Shown: positions 22,396 to 33,639 of the stretch, piece by piece
How positions within the stretch are numbered: position 1 is the first letter of the stretch
Layout of the letters: each line of letters starts with the position of its first letter
From: Scalesia atractyloides
Lineage: Eukaryota; Streptophyta; Magnoliopsida; Asterales; Asteraceae
Assembly: GCA_947069175.1 (NCBI GenBank)
Contig: CAMTDV010000019.1
Coordinates: forward strand, 73,097,358 to 73,161,357
Direction: 5' to 3'
DNA length: 64,000 bases
Translations under genes and position numbers: made by a program
Notes under the pieces: generated by a model
The model's database searches: none
What the model was told of the DNA's origin: nothing
The model's input: only the letters and a program-made list of their open reading frames with translations

Positions 22396-23330
22396 CGAAC
22401 TCCATTCGTCTTCTATGTTCGCAAATCATAACCGACATCAAAGATCGAATTCGGGCAGCTCAACATGTTTCTGTAACAGAAAATGACGTACGCGATGAGC
22501 TGTCATGTGGAGCTGAACTAAAAATTGAAACCAAATCCGACGGTATTCTATACTATTTAAACCGCATATGGATTCCTGATCGCGATAACCTTCGTGATTT
22601 CCTCATGAATGAGGCGCACAAAACACGATACTCTGTACACCCAGGAGCCGACAAGATGTATCAAGACCTACGATACACCTACTGGTGGCCTGGCATGAAA
22701 AAGGATATCGTTGTTTTTGTTTCCAAGTGCCTTACCTGTTTCAAAGTAAAAGCTGAACATCAAAGACCTTCAGGACTTCTAGTCCAACCCGAAATACCTG
22801 TATGGAAGTGGGAAAACATAACCATGGATTTCATTACCGGGTTACCTCGCACCTCCAGTGGGTATGACACCATATGGGTAATAATCGATCGTCTTACAAA
22901 GTCATCTCATTTCATTCCGATTCGCGAGGACTTCAAGAACGAGAAGTTAGCTCGTATCTACATCAGTGAGATCGTAAGCCGTCATGGTGTACCATTAAGC
23001 ATCATTTCAGACCGTGATGGTCGTTTCACTTCACGAACATGGCGAGCCGTACAAACCGCTTTGGGTACACGATTAGACCTTAGTACCGCTTTTCATCCTC
23101 AAACTGATGGTCAATCTGAACGCACCATCCAAACCCTTGGAGACATGCTGCGAGCATGTGTCATAGACTTCAAAGGGAACTAGGACGCTCACCTACGATT
23201 AGTTGAATTTCCGTACAACAATAGCTATCATTCAAGTATCGGTATGGCTCCTTTCGAAGCTTTATATGGTCGTAAGTCCAGTATGTTGGCACGAAATTGG
23301 GGAAGCGCAAATCACCGGACCAGAATTAAT
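22396..23330 (+). pseudogene. Gypsy integrase zinc and catalytic core
   Basis: The H2C2 zinc-binding module is present (HKTRYSVHPGADKMY... ending CLTC), then the DDE core: ITMDFITGLP (Asp 1), IISDRDGRFTS (Asp 2), and HPQTDGQSERTIQ (Glu in SER). A TAG at 23181-23183 lies in the stretch that is usually GNWD in this family. A frameshift near 23260-23290 moves the remaining integrase into the next frame. The catalytic triad itself is intact. Confidence 0.9.
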
Positions 23331-23862
23331 TCAAGAAACAACCGACAAGATCCTTCAAATTCGAAACAATCTTCTAGCGGCTCAAAGTCGTCAAAAGAGT
23401 TATGCTGACAAACGACGAAAGCCCTTGGAGTTTGACATTGGTGATCAAGTACTTTTAAAAGTATCACCGTGGAAGGGAGTGGTTCGTTTTGGCCAGAAGG
23501 GCAAGCTAGCACCACGCTACGTAGGACCTTTCAAGATACTCGAAAGAGTAGGTCCTATAGCATATAAGCTTGACCTACCAGAAGAGCTCAACAGAATTCA
23601 TCCCACATTCCACGTATCAAACTTGAAAAAGTGCCTTACCGATGAAAACCTCCATATTTCTCTAGAAGACATTCAAGTCGATGAATCGATGCACTTCGTT
23701 GAAAGACCAGTAGAAATCATGGATTTCGGAGAGAAGCGTTTGAGGCGAAGTCGTATTCCAATTGTCAGGGTACGTTGGGAGTCAAAACGAGGACCCGAGT
23801 TACGTGAAGACTCAATGCGCGAAAAATACCCGCATCTTTTTCCGGACACCACTACTGCTTAA
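23275..23862 (+). pseudogene. Gypsy integrase C-terminus and tail
   Basis: From about 23280 the frame reads VCWHEIGEAQITGPELIQET, then SYADKRRKPLEFDIGDQVLLKV, the GPY/F module RYVGPFKILERVGPIAYKL, HPTFHVSNLKKC, and a tail ending REKYPHLFPDTTTA. The tail aligns by memory with the Tekay chromodomain region, but the expected aromatic/TWE portion between GPE and the final helix is missing or altered. Chromatin reading by this copy is doubtful. A stop follows at 23860. Confidence 0.85.
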
Positions 23863-23876
23863 ATTTCGGGATGAAA

Positions 23877-23896
23877 TTTCTAAAAGTAGGGGATAC
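23877..23896 (+). other. Gypsy polypurine tract
   Basis: Purine-rich AAAAGTAGGGGATAC lies directly before the 3' LTR (TGTAAC at 23897). It primes plus-strand synthesis. Its distance from the pol stop is only about 20 bp. Confidence 0.88.
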
Positions 23897-24078
23897 TGTA
23901 ACATTCGTCGTAAAACGGGTTTCGAAACCCGCTTCGTTTTATAATCAAATGATCAGTTATAAGTTCGTTGCGTATTTATTGTGCCGGTTATTTTAAATAA
24001 TACATAATTAATAATTATTTTAGAGTTTAAAAACCATAATTAATAAATAATAATAATAAAATTAAATAAAACACAGGG

Positions 24079-24145
24079 TAGCCGGGTCTCGAACCCGGGT
24101 CTACCGCGTAAACACACACACATCACACCACTCCGCCACACACAT
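24079..24145 (-). other. tRNA-like module 1 (inverted), 3' LTR
   Basis: B box GGTTCGAGACC (24085-24095) and A box TGGCGGAGTGG (24128-24138), both on the minus strand and both identical to the 5' LTR copy. Confidence 0.7.
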
Positions 24146-24723
24146 CTTTTGTGATAAATACTTAAACAAATATCACTTAAGGTAAAACAAAGAAAGTCAA
24201 AACCTGTAAATCAGCGCGCCCAGAACTCGCAATCACCGGAAAAACCGAAACTCCGCAAATGTGGCTACTTTCCCTTGACTGAAACGCGTAAACTGATTTC
24301 GACATCAGTTATAACCGTTGCATAACACTCAATTTTAGTCAAAACCGTTTGAAATCATTGACCGCGAATCTTGACCCTAATTTGAAACCAATCGGCCTGT
24401 CCCCCTTATATAACCCACTCAAACTCCTTGTAAACATTTCGCTCAGAACCGCACTCTCTTCCTGAAGCTTCATTCCTTTCAAAGCACGTCGCCGGAGATT
24501 TTCGTACTCGCCGGAATTTCTAAACCAGAAAACCATAGTTCTCCAAACCAGTATAATCATCTAAACCTCCTTGCTATCTCTTGTTGAGTAAATTAATAGC
24601 TCAACACAGTAATCAAAACTGTTTAATCAGTTTATTCAGTCGGAATTATTGTCGGGATTTTGAATGGTGAAAACGATGAAGTTGAGTTAGTGTTTGAATA
24701 TAAATAAAAACGGGTATTTAACC

Positions 24724-24793
24724 GGGTTAGACACATAGTCCAGTGGTGGACTGTGTGCAAATACAAAACACACGTCCCGGGTTCGAATCACAC
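24724..24793 (+). other. tRNA-like module 2, 3' LTR
   Basis: A box TAGTCCAGTGG (24736-24746) fits the consensus fully, and B box GGTTCGAATCA is at 24780-24790. Two differences from the 5' LTR copy lie in the A-box region, one of which improves the A box. Confidence 0.65.
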
Positions 24794-24888
24794 ATGTTTC
24801 CGACTTTCTGAAATAAAACCAACATTTTTAAACTTATTCAGATCAATTCACAGCATATATATAAAATTAATATAATCCAGTGTTTATA

Positions 24889-24964
24889 CCTATTAGACAC
24901 ACAACCCAACTGGTTGGGCTGTGTGCACTCGAACCGAAGGTCCCGAGTTCGATTCCGGGTTCTG
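24889..24964 (+). other. tRNA-like module 3, 3' LTR
   Basis: Same layout as the 5' LTR copy, with B box AGTTCGATTCC at 24946-24956. One substitution in the long stem (AACCC for AGCCC) would turn a pair into a mismatch. Confidence 0.6.
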
Positions 24965-25057
24965 TAACCGGTTTCGGCCATATTAAATCATTTTTAATAA
25001 AAACTAAATAAGGTTAAAGCTAGTTAGTATATATATAATTAAAACAGAGAATATTTC

Positions 25058-25132
25058 GGGTTAGACACGTAGCTCAGTTGGTAGAGCTGTGTGCACGTAT
25101 ACGAGAGGTCCCTAGTTCGAACCTCACTCGCC
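25058..25132 (+). other. tRNA-like module 4, 3' LTR
   Basis: A box TAGCTCAGTTGG (25070-25081) is unchanged; B-box-like AGTTCGAACCT is at 25114-25124. The reading frame that starts inside it is a by-product. Confidence 0.68.
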
Positions 25133-26154
25133 GCCTGAATGTCATGCAATCCGACCGGTCAGACCCGGTCAGACTTGTCAAGGTTAACATTTTTAAAAAT
25201 CTGTTTTCTTATTTTTATTTATTTAAGTTTAAAAATTATTTAAAAATACTTAAAAATAAGATTGCTAAGGTTAAAAATTTGCAATAAACTTATAAAAATA
25301 AATCTAAAAATATCATTAAGAGCACTAATTAAAAATATTAATCTCAAATAAAATTTATTTATTTATCGAATTATTTCGTTATTATTTAGGTTAGTTTTCC
25401 CTCGTCGGTTGAATCATAAATTCGTGCGCGTTCATCGTCATCAAGAAACGCATCCACTGTGAGTGAACCTCTACCAATTCCCCGTTTTAATCATGTTTTG
25501 GGGTGTATCATGTGTCGTACTATTCTTTTATTTTATTTAAACACTTGTGCATACATCATATCCGTGATCAAATGTGTATTGATTGTTGTGTGAATTATAT
25601 GTAGATTAAATTTATCATTTCAGTGGACGCATTTCATTAGGCCCATCAGTTCCCCGTGGGATACGGGTTGAGCATCAGGAGCCTCATTAGATCGGCTCCG
25701 TTTGATTGAGCCTTGATCTCAAATACATCATCATTTCATGTCATATACTCATCTAAAGTGGTTTGTGATTGTTTACATATATGTTTGCTCACATGTGATT
25801 AATGCACGAATTTTTTTTATTAAATAAAACAAGAAAATTAGTTAAAATGTTTTATCAAGGTTCACTCGCCAACTTTTGTTGACCCAAAATCTCCCCCGTT
25901 TTACACATGATACAGGTGATCCAGCCGAGACAGGGAACACTTAGGATGGCCTAGAAGAATAAACAAGTTCATGCTTTGGAATAAATATATAGTTTCATTT
26001 TCCTTTGTAATTGTATGACTTTTGTTTTTGGATATTTAAGTTTGTAATTTGAATTTAATAAATATGAAACATCTTAGTAAATATCATGATCTTTGGTGAT
26101 AACCCAATTATGCCCCGACTTTTATTCCGCTACGGGTCGGGGTGTGAAAGGCAG

Positions 26155-27374
26155 CCTGCTCACACAGGTGTAGCACTCAAGATTGCTTGGATCCCCTCTA
26201 CATTGAAAAAGCCCTGAAACTGTTGCTTGCCCACTTCCACTTGTTGTCTTGAAAAAACTTTGCTTTTGAAGATTGTTGAATTAGTGTTCCAAAGATTGCA
26301 GAAAGTACATATGAGTGCACCCCATTTGGGTCTTGTATGTTTGATGGAATGAACACGTTATGTGATCATTTGCAAAAAGAGATTATACAATAACATAACA
26401 CTTCTTATTATCAACTGGATTGAATTCTTAACAATAACAATGTATAAGTCGCTAATATTTTTATAAAAACAATTCAATAAAGGCCCTAAATAAAAACCAA
26501 GTAGAATCAGATATCCTTAAACCTGAAAAGAAACCGAGTTTTAGGTGTTCACCCTAGGACCTCTATTGGTAACCCCAACTCTTCAACCACCACAACCTAA
26601 CCCTCGTCTCCATCACCGGAGTTAACCTTGCAAGAGAGTTGAAATGACCAAAAACAGTCACAAACTCACAATCAACACAACATAGACCAATCTAACGGAA
26701 AATGGAAATGCATGTGAAGATGGACTTACCAGATTTTGATGGAAACTTTTCTGGAACCCTGGATGAACCCTTTAGCTTTCTGTGAGATGCCTTTCTAGAC
26801 ATGCAACCACTATCTCCATCCATCTATCACCTGTTATCAAAAAGTCGTATGCAAAAGTTGAAACTTGCAAATCCTTATATTCTACTACATAGTATCATGC
26901 TAATTCTCTTACTGTTATGTGTTATTTGGTGTACTTTTCATAACCATAACATATTTTACTTAATAAATGCTTACAAAAATAAACTTAACTAACCAGGTCT
27001 CTCTCTGGAAAATCTTCACTTGTGACACCTGTTGAAAACTGCCATTAAAAAGATATATTGATGTGCAAATACGAAAAAAAGCATGATAAATGTCAACAAT
27101 CTAACCTCCTCTTTAAGAAATATATGTTAAAAGTTGTAACATATGAAACATGGATTCGAGCCGAGTACCACCTTTTTCTGCATTCTTTTTTTTCTAATCA
27201 ATAACTACTCTTACTATATTATACAAAAAGCATCAAAAAGACACCACAAAAAATTACGCCGGTTCAGAATAATCAAACAAAAAGACACCATGAGACATAG
27301 TTCTTGAAAGTTTTATACAGTAATTGCTTTACAGTGAAGTTATCCAACTGCCAAAAGCTTTACAGTGAGGTTAT
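26155..27374. other. Intergenic DNA right of gypsy element
   Basis: No gene recognised. A short local duplication of gctttacagtgaRgttatcc occurs near 27329 and 27358, next to the 196-bp copied segment. Confidence 0.45.
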
Positions 27375-27570
27375 CCGGCCCTTTCAAAGCTACGCCAATG
27401 GGGTCGGGTAAACGGGTATATTACCAAACCTCAAACCCGTTCCGAACCCGCAGAAAAAATACAAACTATTCCCAAATCCGATTAACCGACCTGAAACCCT
27501 TCCCAAATATGTTGGGTTTCGGGTTTACCCATTAGATGCGGGTTCGATTGACATCCCTAAATTCACCTCA
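27375..27570. repeat. 196-bp duplicated segment, copy 2
   Basis: Same length as 14304-14499 and nearly identical to it. It carries a truncated MITE end, the GGGTCGGG duplication, a hAT element end and the target flank (aattcacctca), without the left halves of either transposon. It therefore arose by copying genomic DNA, not by transposition. Confidence 0.85.
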
Positions 27571-27960
27571 ATATATATATATATAACATCTTGATGAATA
27601 GTGATATGTTTGTCTTTTATGGTTTTGTTTATTTCTTTGTTTCTTTTTTTTTCTACTTTAGGGTTTTTATTTATTTATTTTGTTTTACAAGTTTGATTTT
27701 TATTTTTATAATTTTTCATAGAAAAGTTTAACCAATTTAGTTTTTTATTAGTTTTTGTTGTACGTTTTTTTCAGGATATGGTCGTCATTCGGTTGCTATT
27801 TAGCACGATGTTTGGTAGTTTTTAGGTCACATATGTCACTTGGTGTTAAAAGTTCGTGTTTTTGTATTATGTTTTTCCTCCTTTTTTATCGTAATTTAGT
27901 TGTTACTTAGCACGGTTTACGCTCTCAGCCCGACAACGCCGGTAACACAGTTTTACGACC
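27571..27960. other. AT-rich DNA, no gene seen
   Basis: T-rich, non-coding. It may be the interior of the Helitron-like element that ends at 27992. Confidence 0.4.
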
Positions 27961-27992
27961 CCCGCCCCGCAACGCGGGGGGCTTAAGACTAG
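27955..27992 (+). mobile_element. Helitron-like 3' terminus
   Basis: GC-rich hairpin GCCCCGC-aac-GCGGGGGC, then ttaaga and CTAG, with T as the next base. This is the clearest Helitron-type end in the window. The terminal ttaagaCTAGT is shared with the minus-strand end at 30878. The 5' end is unknown. Confidence 0.5.
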
Positions 27993-28479
27993 TTTCATTA
28001 TGATTTTGGTTTCGTTTTTTCATTTAATTACGTTTTAAAATTTCAATTTCCTTACAACTTTGGTTCTTCAATTTATTTATCATTGCTGATTTGATCCCCT
28101 GTTTCATTCTTCGATTTCATTAAGATTCTGGCTCACATCAACTACCTTCCGATTTTATATTATTCTAGTTCTTAAATGTTGGTAGAAGAATTTGATTTTG
28201 GTTTTTGGTTTTGTTAGACTACACTGATTAGAAGAAAATGACCTGATTTTGATTTTAGTTTCTAATGCACACAATTTTAAAAGAAAACACATCAAAAGAC
28301 TTGGGGTTTATTAGTCACAGTATTGAATTGAATTCACAACATTATTCAAATTCCAATTCCCTCTCATGCTAACCAAACATAAACTTTTATGGAAAACATT
28401 CAAATTCGATACTTGAATAAAAATATGTGAGTTCAATAAAAAAAATCAAATTCCAATGAATTCCTTGAACCAAACACCC
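27993..28479. other. Intergenic DNA, no gene seen
   Basis: T-rich non-coding DNA that ends with ttccttgaaccaaacacccc, an end like those of PIF/Harbinger elements, followed by TTA (see findings). Confidence 0.4.
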
Positions 28480-28487
28480 CTTATACC

Positions 28488-28672
28488 CATGAGCGAAGTT
28501 TTTAAGGGGCGGGAGGGGCAGCCGACCCCCGAACTTTTCGCTCAATAGAGGAGAATATTTAGTTTTCGTATAGAAATTTTTGGGTATATACGTTTTCGAC
28601 CCCCGATTTTATAGAATTTTTTAGGTCCGGTGACTTTCGCCCCTCGGTCGGAAATCTCAAGTTTCGCCACTA
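28488..28672 (-). mobile_element. hAT-type MITE, copy B
   Basis: A 185-bp element with perfect 8-bp duplications CTTATACC (28480-28487 and 28673-28680). Ends are CATGAGCGAAG and, inverted, TAGTGGCGAAA. Homologous to copies A and C. Confidence 0.8.
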
Positions 28673-29090
28673 CTTATACCTACCGCACAACAAATGAGTT
28701 CTCTTACTGTTCATGGGTCTTAATGTATTTATGTTTTATGTAATAATTATAGATAAATTGGTTGGAGGAACAAATAGAGCAATTAAAACTACATAAAGAA
28801 AAAGAATATTGAGAGTGTTGAACGTTAAATTGAATGGGAAACTCCAATTGCTTATGTGCAACCTGCCACCACATGCATTTCCCACCGACTTAAGCATAAG
28901 AATTCATGTTCACACATTAGACAGATACTTATTGTAATGCTTTTGGACAATTTGGTTCTTACTGTGTTTTGTATGAATACGTTGGAAATATTATTTTATC
29001 TCGTTTGGATTTTTATTTTTGGCACTATTTGTATGTATTTTTGAAATAATGTTTATTGGAAAGTAATATTCCGAATTTTTTTAAATAAAA
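28673..29090. other. Intergenic DNA, no gene seen
   Basis: No recognisable coding sequence; the 62-residue frame at 28856 shows no family signature. Confidence 0.45.
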
Positions 29091-29094
29091 ACAA

Positions 29095-30011
29095 AATTCA
29101 GTGAAAACTCGTAGCTAAATCCATAGCAATTTTTTTTACGAGATCTAGCAGGAATCTTCCAAAATCCTTAGCAAGAATCACAGCAAAATCTAACAATATG
29201 TGTTGTTAAATTTCTTAACATGATTTATAGTTAAATTTCATAGCAGTATTGGTAGCAAAAATCGTAGCCTAACTGTGGCAAAATATGTACCTAAAGTCCC
29301 TAGCCAAATCCCTACCAAAATTCTAGCTAAAAATCCATAGTAAACATTTCATTTCATGAGTATCAAAAGGTGTAACTAAAATAGCGAAGTCCCTTTTGTA
29401 GTAAAAATTGCCGGAAATATGGTTACATAGCAAAAACCTGTAGGATATTTTTGCGTTGCTACGATGAAAATTTGCTACATCATTAGAAAGGTTCGGTAGC
29501 AATTGTGTTCGCTAATAGTTCGGTCACCAAATTGATCGCAAAGAGGTTCGTTCACATATTTGGTTTCTAGGGAGCTATAGATTAGACAACATTTGTAGCC
29601 TTTTTCAATCTAGAAAACGACATGAGATTGTCAATAAACACACACCAAATCTTCTTTCTAGTACCTCGTAAGACTATCTAATATTTTAGCTGAACAAGTG
29701 TCAATATACAAAATAAATACTAACTGAGTGTAGTGTAGAAAACATTTATCAAATATGTGTGGTTGAAAAAATTATTTACCATGTAACTAAAAAAGTATTT
29801 TCAAAGTAGGTGTGGTTTTGAAAACATTTACCAAATTAGTATTGTTTTAAAACAGCTTATCATACTTCTCTTTTATTAAATTAATTTGTTCTTAACAACT
29901 TATCTTACTTCTCTTTTATTAAATAATCCAATTCTTAGCAACTTATCATACTTAGCAAAATGGATATTTCTTACAGATTTACAGTAGCATATACTATTTT
30001 TGTAATAGTGA
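29095..30011 (-). mobile_element. CACTA-like terminus with subterminal repeats
   Basis: On the minus strand the segment begins CACTATTACAAAAATAG at 30011, close to the CACTACTACAAAAA ends of plant CACTA transposons. Inside, short words such as tagcaaaat and tagctaaatcc recur many times between 29105 and 29530. A larger unit (aacttatcatacttctctttt...) repeats near 29865, 29897 and 29940. CACTA elements carry such subterminal repeats. The opposite end and the 3-bp duplication were not confirmed. Confidence 0.35.
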
Positions 30012-30877
30012 TGTTTCCAAATTGTAACTTGTACATATAATAGATTGACTTTCTCTCTAGATTAGTTTTCACATATTTTAGATTAATTTAGGTTATAAAA
30101 GCTAATATTTGTACGAGAGCCATCAACCCTAATGTTGGTATATTGAATTAGTTCTAGAAAGAATCTAAGAAATACGGTAATGGTGTGTTTGGTTTGGGGT
30201 AACGAAATTGATGAGCGAATGACATGAATGAGGCAATGGAATGGAATGAATCATTACCATTTCATGGTCTTGTTTGATTACCATATAATGAAATGAATTA
30301 ATTAAATCAGCGGTGGTAGGTGGTGGCGGTGGTCGTAGTGGGTGGCAGGTGACAACGGTCGCGGTGGCGGTGGATTGCAGCCGTCATCAGTAGCCAGTGG
30401 CAGGGGTGTCGGCGATGGGTGGTGGCGGTGGCAATGGCGGCAGTGGGCGACAATGGAGGAGGCGCGTGGCGGTGGTCAGTGGTGGCTCCGGTGGTCGGTG
30501 GCGGCAGTGGTGGTGATGAAGGTTGAGGGAATGAAGAAAATGAAAATAAAACAAGGTGTGGATAGAATGCATTTGAGGTTTTTAAAGGGAAAGAAATGTC
30601 TTATGTAATGAGTTATTCTATTACTTTTACCAACAAATACATTTTTTTATCATCTCACAATAGGTCATTCGATGTTCCATTTCACCTCTCATTTTTTTAT
30701 ACCAAATACTATCTAAAAATGAAAGAACCAGATATCTAGCTGGTCCCAATATTATCATGAAGTGAAGACTATATTATTCATATTGTATTAAACAATGAGC
30801 TTTAGACTGAGAAAAGAAGAAATGAAACAAATGAGATCACATCAAAAGATTGGTTTTTTTTTCAATTTATTTTCAAA
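30012..30877. other. Intergenic DNA with GGT-rich tract
   Basis: Contains a ggtggcggtgg-type low-complexity stretch (30308-30520) that encodes only Gly/Trp-rich or His/Pro-rich by-product frames. The flanks gtgtttggtttg (30185) and accaaatact (30700) hint at a PIF-like MITE, without a clear duplication. Confidence 0.35.
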
Positions 30878-30915
30878 CTAGTCTTAATACCCTGTGTTAC
30901 GATGCGAGGGGCATA
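30878..30915 (-). mobile_element. Helitron-like 3' terminus
   Basis: Read on minus, ccctcgcatcgtaacacaggg is followed by tattaagaCTAG and T. The last ten bases match the + strand end at 27992, so the two belong to one family in opposite orientations. Confidence 0.42.
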
Positions 30916-31196
30916 AAACTATGCTACGTAGTAATCAAACAACGACCAAAATCGAGAAAATACGTAAAATAAAAACACAATTTTATAAGACCCAGTAAGT
31001 AGCGTAGACGAAATCGAATTTATACGGACATATATTAGAAAGTCGTTAGGTAAAAAAACCTGAGTTAACTTTTGTGACAAATTATTGAAAATCAAAGTTT
31101 TGTTAAAAAATAAAAATCCTTAAATCTACAAAGAAAAAAAATCAAGAATAAGGACAAAAAATGGACACTATTCATAACCATTTTATGAATTAATAT

Positions 31197-31260
31197 AGTA
31201 TATATATATATATATATATATATATACTAGTAGAGCGTGTTGCGACGGTACGACATATTG
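31197..31260 (-). mobile_element. (TA)n tract and Helitron-like end
   Basis: A TA microsatellite (about 31197-31226) is followed by ctagtagagcgtgttgcgacggtacg. On minus this gives a GC-rich segment ending in CTAG at 31227, inserted next to a T. The hairpin is weak. Confidence 0.3.
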
Positions 31261-32035
31261 TAAGTTTAACTTGTTTAAAACTATTAAATAAAAAGGACTC
31301 GTGATGAAATATAGATAAAAACACTTGTGACGGTATATTCGGAAATCACTAAAAAGTTATATCGTAAATTAAACTCGAGTAAAACCGCCAGACATCCAAA
31401 TTTGTTACAATTAATAAACAAATTTAACAAAAAGAATAAGATAAACCTATATTATTCTAAAAATAAAAAAAGTATAGAAATATATACATACAAATTGTAG
31501 AATATATTTAATAAAAACATAATAAAAAGGTATTTGAGTGTAAAATTCATAGGTATTTGAGTGTAAAATTGATGATTAATTAATTTCCTATTTAATTTAC
31601 AAAAATAAATAAAAAATAGATTTTTTTGTGTGGTTAAAGTGTAGTAAAGAAAACCTTTTGTGATCAAAATACTAAGAAGATAAAACTAACAAAATCTGAG
31701 AGGGGTGTAAAAACCAAAACTTTTGTGGTCAAAATATAAAATAAAAAAAGAAGATGATTTTGTCTTGTATTATACTTAAAAATGCCACTCAAATATGTGT
31801 TAATTACTTAAATGCCACAAAAAGAAAAGTTAATAATATTAGTGTGAATGACATTTTTGTAATTAAAAAATAAGGACTATTATGGCTACTGTAGCTAGTG
31901 ATACAAATTAGTATATAGTATAATATATAAATAAATCAGGTTTGTAGCGGTTGTTCATCAATACCAAACGATCACTATTCCCCCGGGTTGGTTCGTCGTG
32001 GTAATAGGGGGAAAAGACTAGAAGATGAAAATACT
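31261..32035. other. Intergenic DNA, no gene seen
   Basis: AT-rich and non-coding, with a local duplication of ggtatttgagtgtaaaatt at 31530 and 31552. Confidence 0.45.
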
Positions 32036-32161
32036 AAAAGGGATAGAAGTAGAGTGAATAAACATGTACACTACCAAAGTTAAAACATAGGGACTAAACA
32101 CTCACATAAATAAAGTTAACCAATCGAAATAAAGTTTTTTAAACAGATGGGCTAAACACGT
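32036..32161. repeat. Flanking repeat, left copy
   Basis: Resembles 40590-40710: gggactaaac..., ataaagttaaccaat, aaacagatgggctaaacacg. It is part of a local repeat family into which the LTR insertion at 32162-40528 occurred. Confidence 0.6.
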
Positions 32162-32415
32162 TGTAACGCCTTGCTTTTCACACATTCTATGTTTAACAAG
32201 TCTTGTTGTACTTTCCATTTTGGGAAACTTTCTATTTTTGGAAACCTTGTACTTGTATCATCTTTCAGTTTCAACTTTGTAATCCAAGACATTGATCGTA
32301 ATGAAATTCATATTTTATACACACTTGTTATACTTGCAATTTAATTAACTTTATACGCAATTGATACTTATCATACGTGCAAACATTCGTACATGCATTC
32401 ACGATATTCAATTTA

Positions 32416-33599
32416 TGTCACACCCCAACCGATAGCGGAAACTTCGGAGTGAGACAAAATAGATTGCAAGAGACTTCATAACGCTAATTGTGAGAATGAT
32501 TTAATAATAACCAATTTCATTCCATAACATAGAATTCCGATTACATCATAAGTTTTAATACAACAACAAAGTACAATGACAGATACAACATGTTTATCAA
32601 GGTTAATCTAGGTGTGTTTCTATTTCGTCCTACTATGTTTCTTTCATAGCATCTTCGCGAACCTGTAACATGTTTAAAAATAAATTCAATGCAAAATCAA
32701 AGGCGAGTATACAAGTTTAAGCATAAGCATACGTATAAGTATAAGTTTAAAACGAATACACATGGCAACCAAGTTCATACAAGAGAAAATACAAGGCATG
32801 CGATATTTCTATTTAACCCTCTGTTTATGCAATATGTTTATGATAATTCAACATGACCTCACGTTCACGGGCGGTGCGTTACTCCTATAGCGCTATACAT
32901 GTCAAAAGGCTAAGAATAAGCTAATAACTATGGTATCACATACGTTCGGTCCTAGTATAAGCATCACATATGTTTCAAAGTATTCATGGTTAATCGATTG
33001 TTTTCGTACAAGTAATAAAGCATAAGTTTAGTGATTTTAAGATATGTAAACATGTTACACCCCAAAAGTGGTAAACGTAAAAGGGGTTCGAGTATACTCA
33101 CAAAATTGCTAAGTCTCTTTGGGAATCCGCGACGATTTGATCAGTTGGAGAAAGGGGACACTGAGGTCACCTTAAATGGTAAACGAATGTGTATGAATAA
33201 TCAGAGTTTTGACGAAGGATTTGAATTGAAGTTGAATGTATGTACTCATATATATCATAGTTTATGTAACACTTCTAAATTTAATTTCATCAAACGTGTT
33301 GTAGGAATGTTGTCAAAAATAATAATTAAATATGTTTACCCTTATAATTATTGTTATAAAAATTTTTTGAACTTGATATGTTATCTTTTAGTTTTTTTTT
33401 TACTTTAAAGCATATATACATATGTTGGACGAAAAGCAAAATAGTTATATGTATTTGTCGAAAGGAATAATACATGTATATTTGGTCGCTAGATAAACAT
33501 ATCTTGTCGAATAGTGCAATATACATGTCTTTCGTCGTTAAATAACTATATCTTGCTATAAAGTATAATATATATGTATATATATTTGTCGAAAACGTG

Positions 33600-33639
<40 letters not shown>

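Larger units (their letters stand above)
16128..26149 (+). mobile_element. Ty3/gypsy (Tekay/Del-like) retrotransposon
   Basis: A complete 10,022-bp element with two LTRs, PBS, gag, protease, RT, RNase H, integrase and PPT, in gypsy order (integrase last). It is flanked by the 5-bp duplication GGCAG (16123-16127 and 26150-26154). The Pol sequence and the C-terminal region after integrase resemble the Tekay/Del chromovirus clade, from memory of the family. By eye the LTRs differ at roughly 2% of positions plus small indels, so the insertion is fairly recent. Three nonsense codons and at least three frameshifts break the polyprotein, so this copy could move only with proteins supplied in trans. 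Confidence 0.92.
23897..26149 (+). repeat. Gypsy 3' LTR
   Basis: 2253 bp, TGTAACATTCG to GGTGTGAAA; the terminal CA is mutated to AA. It is followed by GGCAG, the target duplication. It carries the same four tRNA-like modules as the 5' LTR in the same order. Confidence 0.92.

Noticed and set aside
30342..30608. Gly/Trp-rich 88-residue frame
   Set aside because: Product of a ggtggcggt simple repeat, and the opposite strand is also open.
33031..33408. 125-residue frame, with a near copy at 39020-39259
   Set aside because: The two are similar only because both lie in the repeated LARD LTR. No coding signature, and the second copy is disrupted.
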